Source: UBA4582 sp964228885 (GTDB lineage: Bacteria > Pseudomonadota > Gammaproteobacteria > Pseudomonadales > Azotimanducaceae). Taken from it: a stretch of 29,290 nucleotides of DNA. Below the pieces are notes generated by a model. It saw only the letters and a program-made list of their open reading frames with translations. It ran no database searches and was not told where the DNA came from. Below, piece by piece: positions 15,837-23,390 of the stretch. The translations under genes and the position numbers were made by a program. The DNA lies in contig CAXRCG010000124.1 in the NCBI GenBank assembly GCA_964228885.1, forward strand, positions 1 through 29,290. Reading direction: 5' to 3'. Each line of letters begins with the position of its first letter. The stretch's first letter is position 1.

Positions 15837-17077
15837 GCTGTCACCCTAACCGCAATTCTGTGGCAAGCATTGTTGAGGTATCCGCGCGGATTCCAACCCG
15901 GCACAACCATGGGTTGCTGATGACCCTGATCGTCTGTTGCTCGCGCCCAAATTTCGAAATAGCCTTGATTGGGAAATGTGATTTCTGCTTGCCAGTTCTG
16001 CCATGCGAGTCGATTGGTCGGTTTAGATAACTTGGCGCTTTTCCATGTTTGTCCGAAGTCGATTGAAATCTCAAGTCGGGTCACGCTATTATCGCCAGCC
16101 CACGCGTGGCCTGAGATCAGCAGAGGACCCGCGCGCTCGTGCAAAATACCTGACCTCGGTGTGGTGATGAGCGATTTCACCGGCATTGATTCAATAATGC
16201 ACATGTCCGAAGCGGTAACTTCTGTGCCTGGAGCAACCGGTTTGCAAGGCACTCGATATGAAAAACCACCCATCTTTGGTCCGTCGTGCTCACGATTTCT
16301 AACAACAATTTTCTCTAACCACTTGCCTGAGGTAGAAGCAGGCCAGCCGCCAAAAACTAAACGAAGTGGATAACCATTCATCAAAGGTAAGTCTTCGCCG
16401 TTGATAGCCCATGCAATCAACGACTCATCTTCCATGGCTTTTTGTATGGGTACACCTCGGCTGATGGTCTTTTTGGCAGGGTCTCCTGAAAGATGTGTAT
16501 CTTTACCATAGTATCCAATGTACACAGCATCATCTTTTATACCCGCGGCGTTCAATACGTCCCGTAATCGAACCCCGGTCCAGCTTGGGCAGCCGACAGC
16601 GCCGGTACCCCATTGGTTTCCACGCGCTGGGGGATTGAATTCGGATCGACCGTTGCCGCCGCATTCGAGGACTAACTGATAGGTGTGGTGTCTAAATCTA
16701 CTTTTCAAATCGGCCAGGCCGATGGTTATTTTTTTCTTAACTGATTCCCCTTCGATCGTCAGTTGCCATGTGTCGGCATTAGGATCTGTTGGCGGAATGC
16801 CGTTATTTCGAACAAACAGTCGCTTCGCCGAAGTAATATCTTCGTCCAGTAGGTGTGCCGGGGTTTCCGCATTCACCGGACGGTCATTCAAGATTGTTAG
16901 GCCAGTATGTTTCCCCTCAACAAAAAACTGATTGACGGCATCGGTAACATTCCCCACAACTTGCTCAGCAAATACTGATGGTGCTGACAGTAAACTGCTC
17001 ATGCCTGCAGTGAATTGCGTTAGGTTTCGGAGGAATGTTCGTCGACTTTTGTTTGCCCGATGCTGTTTCTTATTCAT
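15833..17077 (-). CDS. Tat-exported molybdopterin sulfite dehydrogenase (SorA/SoxC family)
   Basis: From the ATG at 17077 the protein has 414 residues. The start is chosen for AGGA five bases upstream; in-frame ATGs at 17092 and 17098 are possible. A twin-arginine signal (SRRTFLRN, Arg22-Arg23) and hydrophobic stretch to ~residue 37 direct folded export. The sulfite-oxidase molybdopterin domain includes LVLECGGNGRSEF, where Cys139 should ligate Mo, then WGTGAVGCPSWTGVRLRDVL and the LSGDPAKKTISRGVP block. The C-terminal dimerisation domain has SISGHAWAG-like text (LLISGHAWAGDN). It should oxidise sulfite to sulfate in the periplasm. The coupled cytochrome favours SorA over SoxC, since no other sox genes are seen. 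Confidence 0.9.
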   Translation of the reverse strand: MNKKQHRANKSRRTFLRNLTQFTAGMSSLLSAPSVFAEQVVGNVTDAVNQFFVEGKHTGLTILNDRPVNAETPAHLLDEDITSAKRLFVRNNGIPPTDPNADTWQLTIEGESVKKKITIGLADLKSRFRHHTYQLVLECGGNGRSEFNPPARGNQWGTGAVGCPSWTGVRLRDVLNAAGIKDDAVYIGYYGKDTHLSGDPAKKTISRGVPIQKAMEDESLIAWAINGEDLPLMNGYPLRLVFGGWPASTSGKWLEKIVVRNREHDGPKMGGFSYRVPCKPVAPGTEVTASDMCIIESMPVKSLITTPRSGILHERAGPLLISGHAWAGDNSVTRLEISIDFGQTWKSAKLSKPTNRLAWQNWQAEITFPNQGYFEIWARATDDQGHQQPMVVPGWNPRGYLNNACHRIAVRVTA

Positions 17078-17394
17078 ACCTATCCTGCTCATCTGCATAT
17101 TTCTGCAAAGCCAATAGCCGGGTTGCAGGTTAGAGGGTCTCCGACCTTGCCAGCCGTTGTCGTGTCTTACGTAGCGCTCGGCTAATTAGCTCGGCAAAAT
17201 CCGATGCGGAGGTCTCAAACACGGTCAGTTTAGTTTAACGATCGTCGCAGCGGTGCGCCAGTCAATCGTGTGGGCAAAATTGACGAAAGCAGATGCTATT
17301 TCTGATAGTGTGCCTTACGAGACGCCTTTCAGATGGCCCTATTGATATGCCGACTAATAAGTCCGACAAGATCGGATAGTTGAGGTAACCACCG
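17078..17394. other. Divergent intergenic region between sorA-like and GST genes
   Basis: This 317-nt region must carry both divergent promoters. A perfect palindrome GCTAATTAGC lies at 17181-17190, and it overlaps a direct repeat GCTCGGC (17176-17182 and 17189-17195) separated by TAATTA. These could be an operator. I see no convincing paired -35/-10 elements and no ORF of note. Confidence 0.35.
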
Positions 17395-18018
17395 ATGATT
17401 GAATTATACACTTGGCCGACACCAAACGGCCGCAAGATATCCATAGCGCTAGAGGAGTTTGAGCTGGAATATAACTCTCATGCAATCAATATTGGTAAGG
17501 ATGAGCAGTTTGACCCAGCATTCTTGAAAATCAGTCCTAACAATAAGATTCCGGCTATTATCGATAAGGCATCGGGCCGTTCTATGATGGAATCCGGCGC
17601 TATTTTGTTGTACCTCGCGGACACCTACGATAAATTTTGGGGTGATGATCGCTATGAAACGCTAGAGTGGTTGATGTTTCAGATGGGTGGTCTGGGACCC
17701 ATGTTGGGCCAAGCTCATCACTTTCTCCATTATAATCCGGGTAAGGCACCATATGCGGATGCGCGTTACAGAGCTGAAGCAAGGCGTTTATACGGTGTTC
17801 TCAACAAACGTCTGTCTGATAAGGAATACCTTGCGGGCAGTTATTCAATAGCAGATATGGCGACTTGGCCCTGGATATCGCGTTATGAATGGCAGGATAT
17901 TGATTGGCTAGACTATCCATCGCTTAAGGAGTGGTATGTCAAAATTGCAGAACGAGCCCCTGTGCAAAGAGGGTATAAGGTACCGATAGAGGTGAATGCG
18001 ATCCCGATTCCGGATTAA
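17395..18018 (+). CDS. Glutathione S-transferase, Nu-class-like (YfcG/YghU type)
   Basis: The 207-residue protein has the thioredoxin-like N-domain with YTWPTPNGRKISIALEE, where Thr9 and Asn11 are the residues used by Nu-class enzymes in place of the usual Tyr/Ser/Cys. It continues with NNKIPAIID (cis-Pro) and MMESGAILLYLA (Glu66-Ser67, gamma-glutamyl binding). The all-helical C-domain carries LDYPSLKEWYVKIAERAPVQRG. Family members show disulfide-reductase and peroxidase activity with glutathione. GAGG lies nine bases upstream of the ATG. It converges with the P450 gene, with two bases between the stop codons, and may help handle oxidised products of that enzyme. Confidence 0.93.
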   Translation: MIELYTWPTPNGRKISIALEEFELEYNSHAINIGKDEQFDPAFLKISPNNKIPAIIDKASGRSMMESGAILLYLADTYDKFWGDDRYETLEWLMFQMGGLGPMLGQAHHFLHYNPGKAPYADARYRAEARRLYGVLNKRLSDKEYLAGSYSIADMATWPWISRYEWQDIDWLDYPSLKEWYVKIAERAPVQRGYKVPIEVNAIPIPD

Positions 18019-18020
18019 TG

Positions 18021-19166
18021 CTAGGTCGCCCAGTCAATGGCAACGTTTAGTGTTGATGGTCCGCCAAGCTGACCGAATTCATTTTCGCTGCCAGGCATTA
18101 GCTTGATGCTGTTCATATGTTTGGTCATTGATGCCGCGACGATCTGGCCTTCCAGACGAGCGAGGTGTGCACCCAAGCAGTTATGAATGCCGAAACCAAA
18201 CGCCAAATGGGGATTTGGACTTCGATCAATCTTAAACTGCTCCGGCTCATCAAAAACCGATTCATCGCGGTTTGCGCAAGCGATCATGGGCAAAAGCATC
18301 TCATTTGCAGGTATCGTAACGCCTGCAACCTCTATAGCTCGCGTGGTTTTGCGGATAGTAACCGAGAAAGGAGAGTGTACTCTTAGGGTTTCTTCAACGA
18401 ATGTCGGAATTAACGCTGGGTTATCTTTCAATTGCGCAAAAGTATCAGGAATATCATTGAATACTCTGACGATGCCCGTGATGAGTCCAGTAGTCGTCTC
18501 ATTGCCCGCAATAAGCAGCAAACGACAAAAACTCAGAAGCTCCTCATTGCTCAGTTTGCCATCCTCGGTTTCTGTGGCGATAAGCCGACTAAGCAGATTA
18601 TCTCTCGGCGTATCGCGCAGTGTCGCGATGCGCCCCAGAAAATATTTATCCATCTGTTCACCGGCTGCACTTGCCTCCGGGCTCGGATTCGCAAGCAGAA
18701 TCTCGCCGATATTGCTGAAAATTGTATCTGACCACGCCTTGAACTTACGAATATCTCCATCCTCAACACCCAGCATGTAGGCAATAACCGTGACCGGCAG
18801 GGGGGCAGCCAGTGCTTCAACCAGTTCAGCTTGCTCTGAATTTTTCATGTCTAACATGAGATCTTCGCAGCGTTGTTCTATCAGCCTCCGCTGGCTTTCA
18901 ATGTGTCCAGGCTTAAAAGCATAACTAACTAGTTTTCTCAGACGATTGTGAACCGGTGGATCACTGAACAGCATACTTGGCGTGGTACGTTCTTCTTTGG
19001 GGACCAGAGACACATCAGAGGAGTAAGTTGCATTGTCCTTAAGTACCTGCTGGACATCTTTATGTCTGGCGACCTGCCAGGCTCCATCAGGTTCCTTATA
19101 AACCGGCCTGTTAGCCCTTTGATCGCGATATATCTCGTAGATATCTGGTAGCGTGGTGTCGCTCAT
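18021..19166 (-). CDS. Cytochrome P450 (soluble bacterial type)
   Basis: The 381-residue protein is complete and lacks a membrane anchor, typical of bacterial class I P450s that need a separate ferredoxin and reductase, neither of which is visible in this window. Signatures in order: the I-helix AGNETTT (residues 220-226, with Asn222-Glu223-Thr224 for oxygen activation), the K-helix EETLR (Glu259, Arg262), the PNPHLAFGFGIHNCLGAHLAR haem loop split as PNPHLAFGFG then IHNCLGAHLAR with Cys330 as the haem ligand. Substrate is unknown. A near-palindromic site lies 40 nt upstream of the start. The gene is close to other oxidative enzymes in regions downstream, which suggests a part in lipid or terpenoid-like substrate hydroxylation. 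Confidence 0.95.
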   Translation of the reverse strand: MSDTTLPDIYEIYRDQRANRPVYKEPDGAWQVARHKDVQQVLKDNATYSSDVSLVPKEERTTPSMLFSDPPVHNRLRKLVSYAFKPGHIESQRRLIEQRCEDLMLDMKNSEQAELVEALAAPLPVTVIAYMLGVEDGDIRKFKAWSDTIFSNIGEILLANPSPEASAAGEQMDKYFLGRIATLRDTPRDNLLSRLIATETEDGKLSNEELLSFCRLLLIAGNETTTGLITGIVRVFNDIPDTFAQLKDNPALIPTFVEETLRVHSPFSVTIRKTTRAIEVAGVTIPANEMLLPMIACANRDESVFDEPEQFKIDRSPNPHLAFGFGIHNCLGAHLARLEGQIVAASMTKHMNSIKLMPGSENEFGQLGGPSTLNVAIDWAT

Positions 19167-19200
19167 GTTAATGCCGTCGGAGTCTGTAAATATAAAATTA

Positions 19201-19222
19201 GCGGCGTTAATTAACCGACCGC
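19201..19222. promoter_or_regulatory. Near-palindrome upstream of the P450 gene (candidate operator)
   Basis: A perfect 10-bp palindrome GTTAATTAAC (19206-19215) is flanked by GCGG on the left and CCGC on the right, making an imperfect 22-bp dyad. Its centre is ~45 nt upstream of the P450 start. Dyads of this size are typical of TetR- or MarR-type repressor sites. No regulator gene is visible nearby. Confidence 0.3.
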
Positions 19223-19550
19223 AGTACGAGTAATATTGGGCTGTGGAGGCATAAAATCAAGTCCTGACTTGGCTAACTTCTTGATAGCGGTCTCCATAGC
19301 ATTGCATTATGTGCTGCTCGAGTCTTCTGTGGGCGCTCAAATGGAGCTTCATTGGAACATCTTCGAGTGCGCCAGCATCATCATGAAATGTGTCTTATAT
19401 TCTTCGCAGGACCTAGCCCTCTGTGTGCAGGGGCATGATTGATTGAAATAAAAGGAGTCTTGGCGATAGGTCGCCTATTGGAGAGAAGAATGTGTATCAA
19501 CCAGACAGTAGCTTGGGTGTCAAAGCATTGAAGGTCTGACTAACCTGCTT

Positions 19551-19578
19551 GTATCAGTTTCTCAAAGGAAAGTGATAC
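19551..19578. promoter_or_regulatory. Strong inverted repeat upstream of the CurA-like gene
   Basis: GTATCAGTTTC (19551-19561) and GAAAGTGATAC (19568-19578) form an 11-bp dyad with a single mismatch and a six-base centre. It ends ~55 nt before the start codon and overlaps a promoter-like TTGTAT (-35 position). This geometry fits an operator for a dimeric repressor, or an RNA hairpin in the leader. Confidence 0.45.
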
Positions 19579-19632
19579 TATCTTGCTCCGCAATAATCAA
19601 AGTTATCACGAGCCGTTCACGAAGGAGACTAA

Positions 19633-20625
19633 ATGCCACTCAGTAAAGAAATTCACCTTAAATCTCGTCCGAAAGGTCTACCTACGGCAAACAATTTTCA
19701 GTGCATAGAGGTCGATATTCCTGATCCTGGTGAAAACGAAGTGCTGGTGCAAAATATTTACATGTCTGTAGATCCTTATATGCGAGGTCGAATGCGTGAA
19801 GATTTTCCGCTGGGTAAGGTATTGGCTGGCGGTGCTGTTGGCAAAGTGGTGGCTTCGAATAACCCTAATTTTGCAGTCGGTGAATACGTAAATAACTTCT
19901 CAGGCTGGAGAGAGTTTTTTACCTCTGACGGACCTGATCTAAGCAAGGTAGATATTTCGCTTGCACCACTTAGCAGTTACCTCGGTGTCATGGGGATGCC
20001 AGGGCTCACGGCTTATGGTGGTTTGCTTGTCACTGGTGAGCTGAAAGACGGCGAAACTGTGTTTGTTTCCGCCGCCTCAGGCGCTGTTGGAAGTGTGGTC
20101 GGTCAGATAGCGAAGGTGAAAGGATGCACTGTGATTGGGAGTGCTGGTTCAGATGATAAGGTCGAACAGCTGACGCACGAGTTCGGGTTTGATCATGCTT
20201 TTAACTACAAAACAGCCGATCCTCTCGCAGAACTTCGCAGGGCTGCACCGGCTGGGATTGATGTTTACTTTGAAAATGTTGGTGGTTTACAGTTGGAGGC
20301 TGCACTCACACATATGAAAATTAATGGTCGTATTCCTATTTGTGGCATGATCTCGACCTATAATGATGACGGAACGGCGTCTCCTGGCCCTCGTAACCTG
20401 ACAGAAACAATCTATAAATTCATTACCTTGAAGGGTTTTGTTGTGTCGGCGTTTGCTGCACAGCAACCTCAGTTTGTTCAAGATATGTCGAGTTGGATTG
20501 AGTCCGGAAAAATTAAATATCATGAAACGATATTTGAAGGTATTGAGAATGCACCTGCGGCGTTTATCGGTTTGTTCGATGGCACTAACAACGGCAAGAT
20601 GTTGGTGAAACTAGCGCAGGAATAA
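19633..20625 (+). CDS. NADP-dependent zinc-free reductase (CurA/YncB/PTGR-like MDR family)
   Basis: The 330-residue protein is a full-length medium-chain reductase of the leukotriene B4 dehydrogenase type. The N-terminus has the family block NIYMSVDPYMRGRM (residues ~41-54). The NADPH site is FVSAASGAVGSVVGQIAKVKG (AxxGxxG), here seen as VSAASGAVGSV, and the later VYFENVGGLQLEAAL and NGRIPICGMIS follow. No zinc ligands are present. Such enzymes reduce the double bond of alpha,beta-unsaturated ketones or aldehydes. AAGGAG is well placed before the ATG. It seems to be a single-gene unit: an inverted repeat precedes it and a probable terminator follows. Confidence 0.93.
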   Translation: MPLSKEIHLKSRPKGLPTANNFQCIEVDIPDPGENEVLVQNIYMSVDPYMRGRMREDFPLGKVLAGGAVGKVVASNNPNFAVGEYVNNFSGWREFFTSDGPDLSKVDISLAPLSSYLGVMGMPGLTAYGGLLVTGELKDGETVFVSAASGAVGSVVGQIAKVKGCTVIGSAGSDDKVEQLTHEFGFDHAFNYKTADPLAELRRAAPAGIDVYFENVGGLQLEAALTHMKINGRIPICGMISTYNDDGTASPGPRNLTETIYKFITLKGFVVSAFAAQQPQFVQDMSSWIESGKIKYHETIFEGIENAPAAFIGLFDGTNNGKMLVKLAQE

Positions 20626-20638
20626 AGGCATTTAAATT

Positions 20639-20682
20639 AAAAAAAGAGAACGCCTTCAGAGGTGTCCAGCTCCGTTTTTTTT
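20639..20682. terminator. Probable bidirectional terminator after the CurA-like gene
   Basis: Seven A (20639-20645) and eight T (20675-20682) flank a stem ACGCCT (20650-20655) / AGGTGT (20660-20665, one G-U pair) with a TCAG loop. A further nine-base direct repeat, GTGTCCAGC, occurs at 20662-20670 and 20686-20694. The spacing between stem and T-run is longer than ideal. Confidence 0.4.
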
Positions 20683-20828
20683 CCAGTGTCCAGCCTATTT
20701 GGACGTGCATAAACGTCTACCTGCTTATATTCGATTGCTGACATAGATAAAGCGGATTGTTCTAGTAATGATTTGTTAGTGATGAATGTTCGGTTGCCAG
20801 CGACTCATAAACACCATACCCTGCGCCC

Positions 20829-22220
20829 ATGTTTTTAAATCAAAAAGAATTTGTTACCGAAGCTAAACAGCTAATGAAGCTGGGTGTGCCCATGGTCGCC
20901 ACGCAGCTTTTTATCATGGGTATGGGGTTCGTCGATACGGTAATGGCTGGACGCTATAGCTCTGAAGATCTGGCTGGTGTGACCATGGGTGGCAACGTGT
21001 TGTGGCCGCTGTTTATGTTTTCCTCGGGGTTAACCATGGCGCTGGTGCCCATTGTTGCTCAGCTTCGTGGTGCAAACAAGGTCGCCGATGTGGGCGAGAA
21101 AGCCCGACAGGGCTTGTGGGTAGCCTTTGTGATGAGCTTTATTGTGGTCGGTATGATGTTGAATGCAGAGCCTTTTTTCATTTGGCTTGGTGTTGATGCC
21201 GATGTGATCCGGATCGCTGTTGATTATTTGTACGCCTGTGCTTGGGGTGTGCCTCCTGTCATGATTTATGTCTCACTCCGTTTTGTCGCAGAAGGACTGG
21301 GACACACGAAACCACCTATGATGATTGCCGCAGGTGCTCTGGCGGTAAACATACCGATTAACTATATATTTATTTATGGCAAGTTTGGCGCGCCGGAACT
21401 CGGTGGTGTTGGTTGCGGCGTAGCAACAGCAACCGTCTACTGGTTTGAGCTGATTGTCATGATGTTTGTTTTGCGCATGTCGTTTTTTAGACAAACCGGT
21501 CTACTGGAGAAACTTAGTTGGCCCCACCTAGAAGGCATCAGAGAAATTCTAAAAATAGGCTTACCAATCGGCGCACAATCATTTGTCGGCATGATGGTTT
21601 TTTCAATTGTCGGCTTCCTCGTCGCGGGCATCGGCGTGACGGAGTTGGCTGCTCACAGCGTTGCCGGGAATCTCAATTGGCTAACCTATGTCATTCCGAT
21701 GGCGCTAGGCTCGGCGGTGAGTATTCGCATTGGTTTTGCTGTTGGTGCTCTCGATTCTGATGCGGTGAAGGGAATTATTAGAACGGTCTATCAGGTGACC
21801 CTTTGCTATGCCGTTATTGTCAGTTGTCTGTTGATCTTTGCGAGATTCTCTCTTGTCTCGCTGTACACAAGAGATCAGGCAGTGATAGTGCTGGGTGCGA
21901 CGCTGATGTTGTTTGTTGCGTTTTATCAGATTTTTGATGATCTGCAGGCCATAACCGGCGGTATTCTGCGAGGATTTAAAGACACGATGGTGCCGATGCT
22001 GATTAGTCTGGTGAGTTACTGGCTTATCGCTATCCCCGTGGGTTATGTGCTTGCAGAAGGCATATTGTTTGTTGAGCCTATGGGTGTTTATGGTTACTGG
22101 AGTGGTTTAACTTTTGGCTTGTTCCTCGCTGCGAGCGTCTCGGGAACCCGCCTCTACTTTACCGCCCGCTTGCAGTTGAATGAGATTAGAAGAGGTGGTT
22201 TTATAGTCGGGAGGAGCTGA
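20829..22220 (+). CDS. MATE family multidrug/cation efflux transporter (NorM-like)
   Basis: The 463-residue protein has about twelve hydrophobic segments in two homologous halves. The first half opens with KLGVPMVATQLFIMGMGFVD and VMAGRYSSEDLAGVTMG, the usual MATE start (PxxxxQL...G.vDt.m.G). The second half opens with ILKIGLPIGAQSFVGMMVF, the equivalent position. Such proteins expel cationic or amphipathic organics using Na+ or H+ gradients at the inner membrane. No clear ribosome-binding site precedes the ATG at 20829. The next gene starts six bases after the stop, so export may be tied to the following oxidative genes, perhaps to remove toxic substrate or intermediates. Confidence 0.95.
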   Translation: MFLNQKEFVTEAKQLMKLGVPMVATQLFIMGMGFVDTVMAGRYSSEDLAGVTMGGNVLWPLFMFSSGLTMALVPIVAQLRGANKVADVGEKARQGLWVAFVMSFIVVGMMLNAEPFFIWLGVDADVIRIAVDYLYACAWGVPPVMIYVSLRFVAEGLGHTKPPMMIAAGALAVNIPINYIFIYGKFGAPELGGVGCGVATATVYWFELIVMMFVLRMSFFRQTGLLEKLSWPHLEGIREILKIGLPIGAQSFVGMMVFSIVGFLVAGIGVTELAAHSVAGNLNWLTYVIPMALGSAVSIRIGFAVGALDSDAVKGIIRTVYQVTLCYAVIVSCLLIFARFSLVSLYTRDQAVIVLGATLMLFVAFYQIFDDLQAITGGILRGFKDTMVPMLISLVSYWLIAIPVGYVLAEGILFVEPMGVYGYWSGLTFGLFLAASVSGTRLYFTARLQLNEIRRGGFIVGRS

Positions 22221-22226
22221 ATCGAT

Positions 22227-23375
22227 ATGACTACGATGTTGGAACGTGCCGTCGAATTGGCACCTTTGATAAAGAGATATGCAGACCAAGCAGACAGAGA
22301 GCGCCGTCTCTCTCCGGAGGTTGCCACTGCATTTGCGACCAGTGGTCTTTACAGATTACCCGCACCGAAAAAATTCGGTGGTGCCGAATCTGATCCCATG
22401 ACCCAGGTACGGGTCATCGAGGCGGTTGCTCGTGCTGATGGAAGCGCAGGATGGAATCTTATGATCGGCATTGAACACTTCGCCATGATCCAACCTGACT
22501 TTCTCTGGTGTGATGAACTCATCGCAGACCCACATATTGTCATATCAGGTTCTACAGCGGCAACTGGACGGGCTGACCGCGTTGAAGGCGGATACCGGGT
22601 ATCAGGAAAATGGCAATTTGCCAGTGGGGTCCACAACAGCCGGTTGTTCGCAGCGACTGTTGCTATTTACGACGAAGGTAAAAAGCAGAGATACCCTCCA
22701 AGAATTTATGCCCTCATAAAAGAAGGCGACTTCAATATTATTGATGCGTGGCACGTTGGTGGTATGCGTGGGTCAGGCTCCCATGATGTGGTTGTGAACG
22801 AGGCTTTTGTGCCCGAAGGACACATTATTGACCATACAGCTCGCACAACCAGTGATACGCCGCATGCGCGTTTTCCCCCGGCACCGCGATTGAGCTATAA
22901 CAAGGCTGCAGTGGCATTCGGCATTGCCCGGCACGCTCTGGATGAGTTTTATGTTATTGCGCTTCAAAAGAAGCCGCGCTTTTCCGCGAGCAAACTACAT
23001 ACTAGACCTTTTGTACAAGATGCTGTTGCCCGTGCAGAAATTCGTCTGCGAGCGAGCAGGGCATTGGTGCTCGAATTGACAGAAACCTTGTGGCGCTGCG
23101 TCTGTGAAAAAAATGAAATACCACCTGACCAGAGAGCACTTTTTCATATTGCCTGCAGCGATAGTGCACAGGCTTGTGCTGAAGTAGTAGATCTTGTCTG
23201 CGAAGCCGTTGGTACAACCGCAAACGAACTTGATTCACCTTTGGAACGTATTGCGCGAGATGCCCGTGTCGTCCGCCAGCATATTACTGTCGCGCCCCAG
23301 CACATCATCGATGGGGGCAAGGTATTGCTCGGTCTTGAACCGACTGAAGTGATGCTACGTGATTTAGCACTATGA
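22227..23375 (+). CDS. Acyl-CoA-dehydrogenase-fold flavoprotein, possibly a flavin monooxygenase (HsaA-like)
   Basis: The 382-residue protein has the acyl-CoA dehydrogenase fold: a helical N-domain with the LPAPKKFGGAESDP segment, a middle beta-domain with GGYRVSGKWQFASGVHNSRL (residues ~121-140) and WHVGGMRGSGSHDVVV (~175-190), and a C-terminal helical domain. These patterns are nearer the group D flavin monooxygenases (HsaA, HpaB-type C2, DszC) than to beta-oxidation dehydrogenases, so hydroxylation using reduced flavin from a partner reductase is plausible; a true dehydrogenase cannot be excluded. No flavin reductase is visible here. GGAGGAG precedes the ATG, and the Baeyer-Villiger gene begins 15 nt after its stop. 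Confidence 0.85.
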   Translation: MTTMLERAVELAPLIKRYADQADRERRLSPEVATAFATSGLYRLPAPKKFGGAESDPMTQVRVIEAVARADGSAGWNLMIGIEHFAMIQPDFLWCDELIADPHIVISGSTAATGRADRVEGGYRVSGKWQFASGVHNSRLFAATVAIYDEGKKQRYPPRIYALIKEGDFNIIDAWHVGGMRGSGSHDVVVNEAFVPEGHIIDHTARTTSDTPHARFPPAPRLSYNKAAVAFGIARHALDEFYVIALQKKPRFSASKLHTRPFVQDAVARAEIRLRASRALVLELTETLWRCVCEKNEIPPDQRALFHIACSDSAQACAEVVDLVCEAVGTTANELDSPLERIARDARVVRQHITVAPQHIIDGGKVLLGLEPTEVMLRDLAL

Positions 23376-23390
23376 TATTTAGGAGAAAGG

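Larger units (their letters stand above)
19167..19632. other. 466-nt divergent gap between P450 and CurA-like genes
   Basis: The gap holds regulatory dyads (listed separately) but no confident gene. A 13-codon frame (19490-19531) starts with ATG after a good GGAG six bases upstream and could be a leader peptide. On the minus strand, roughly 19257-19396, a short open frame (containing DAGALEDVPMKLHLSAHRRL) reads like protein but has stops just upstream and no family I can recognise, so it may be a gene relic. A GGCGA/TCGCC hairpin with a four-base loop is at 19462-19475. Confidence 0.35.

Noticed and set aside
19236..19442. A 68-codon plus-strand frame in the P450-CurA gap
   Set aside because: It has no ribosome-binding site, low-complexity hydrophobic and Cys-rich text, and a competing, more protein-like frame on the opposite strand; no family is recognised.
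20662..20694. Nine-base direct repeat GTGTCCAGC considered as a mobile-element scar
   Set aside because: It is short, there is no transposase or inverted ends nearby, and it sits in a terminator-like region; chance is likely.
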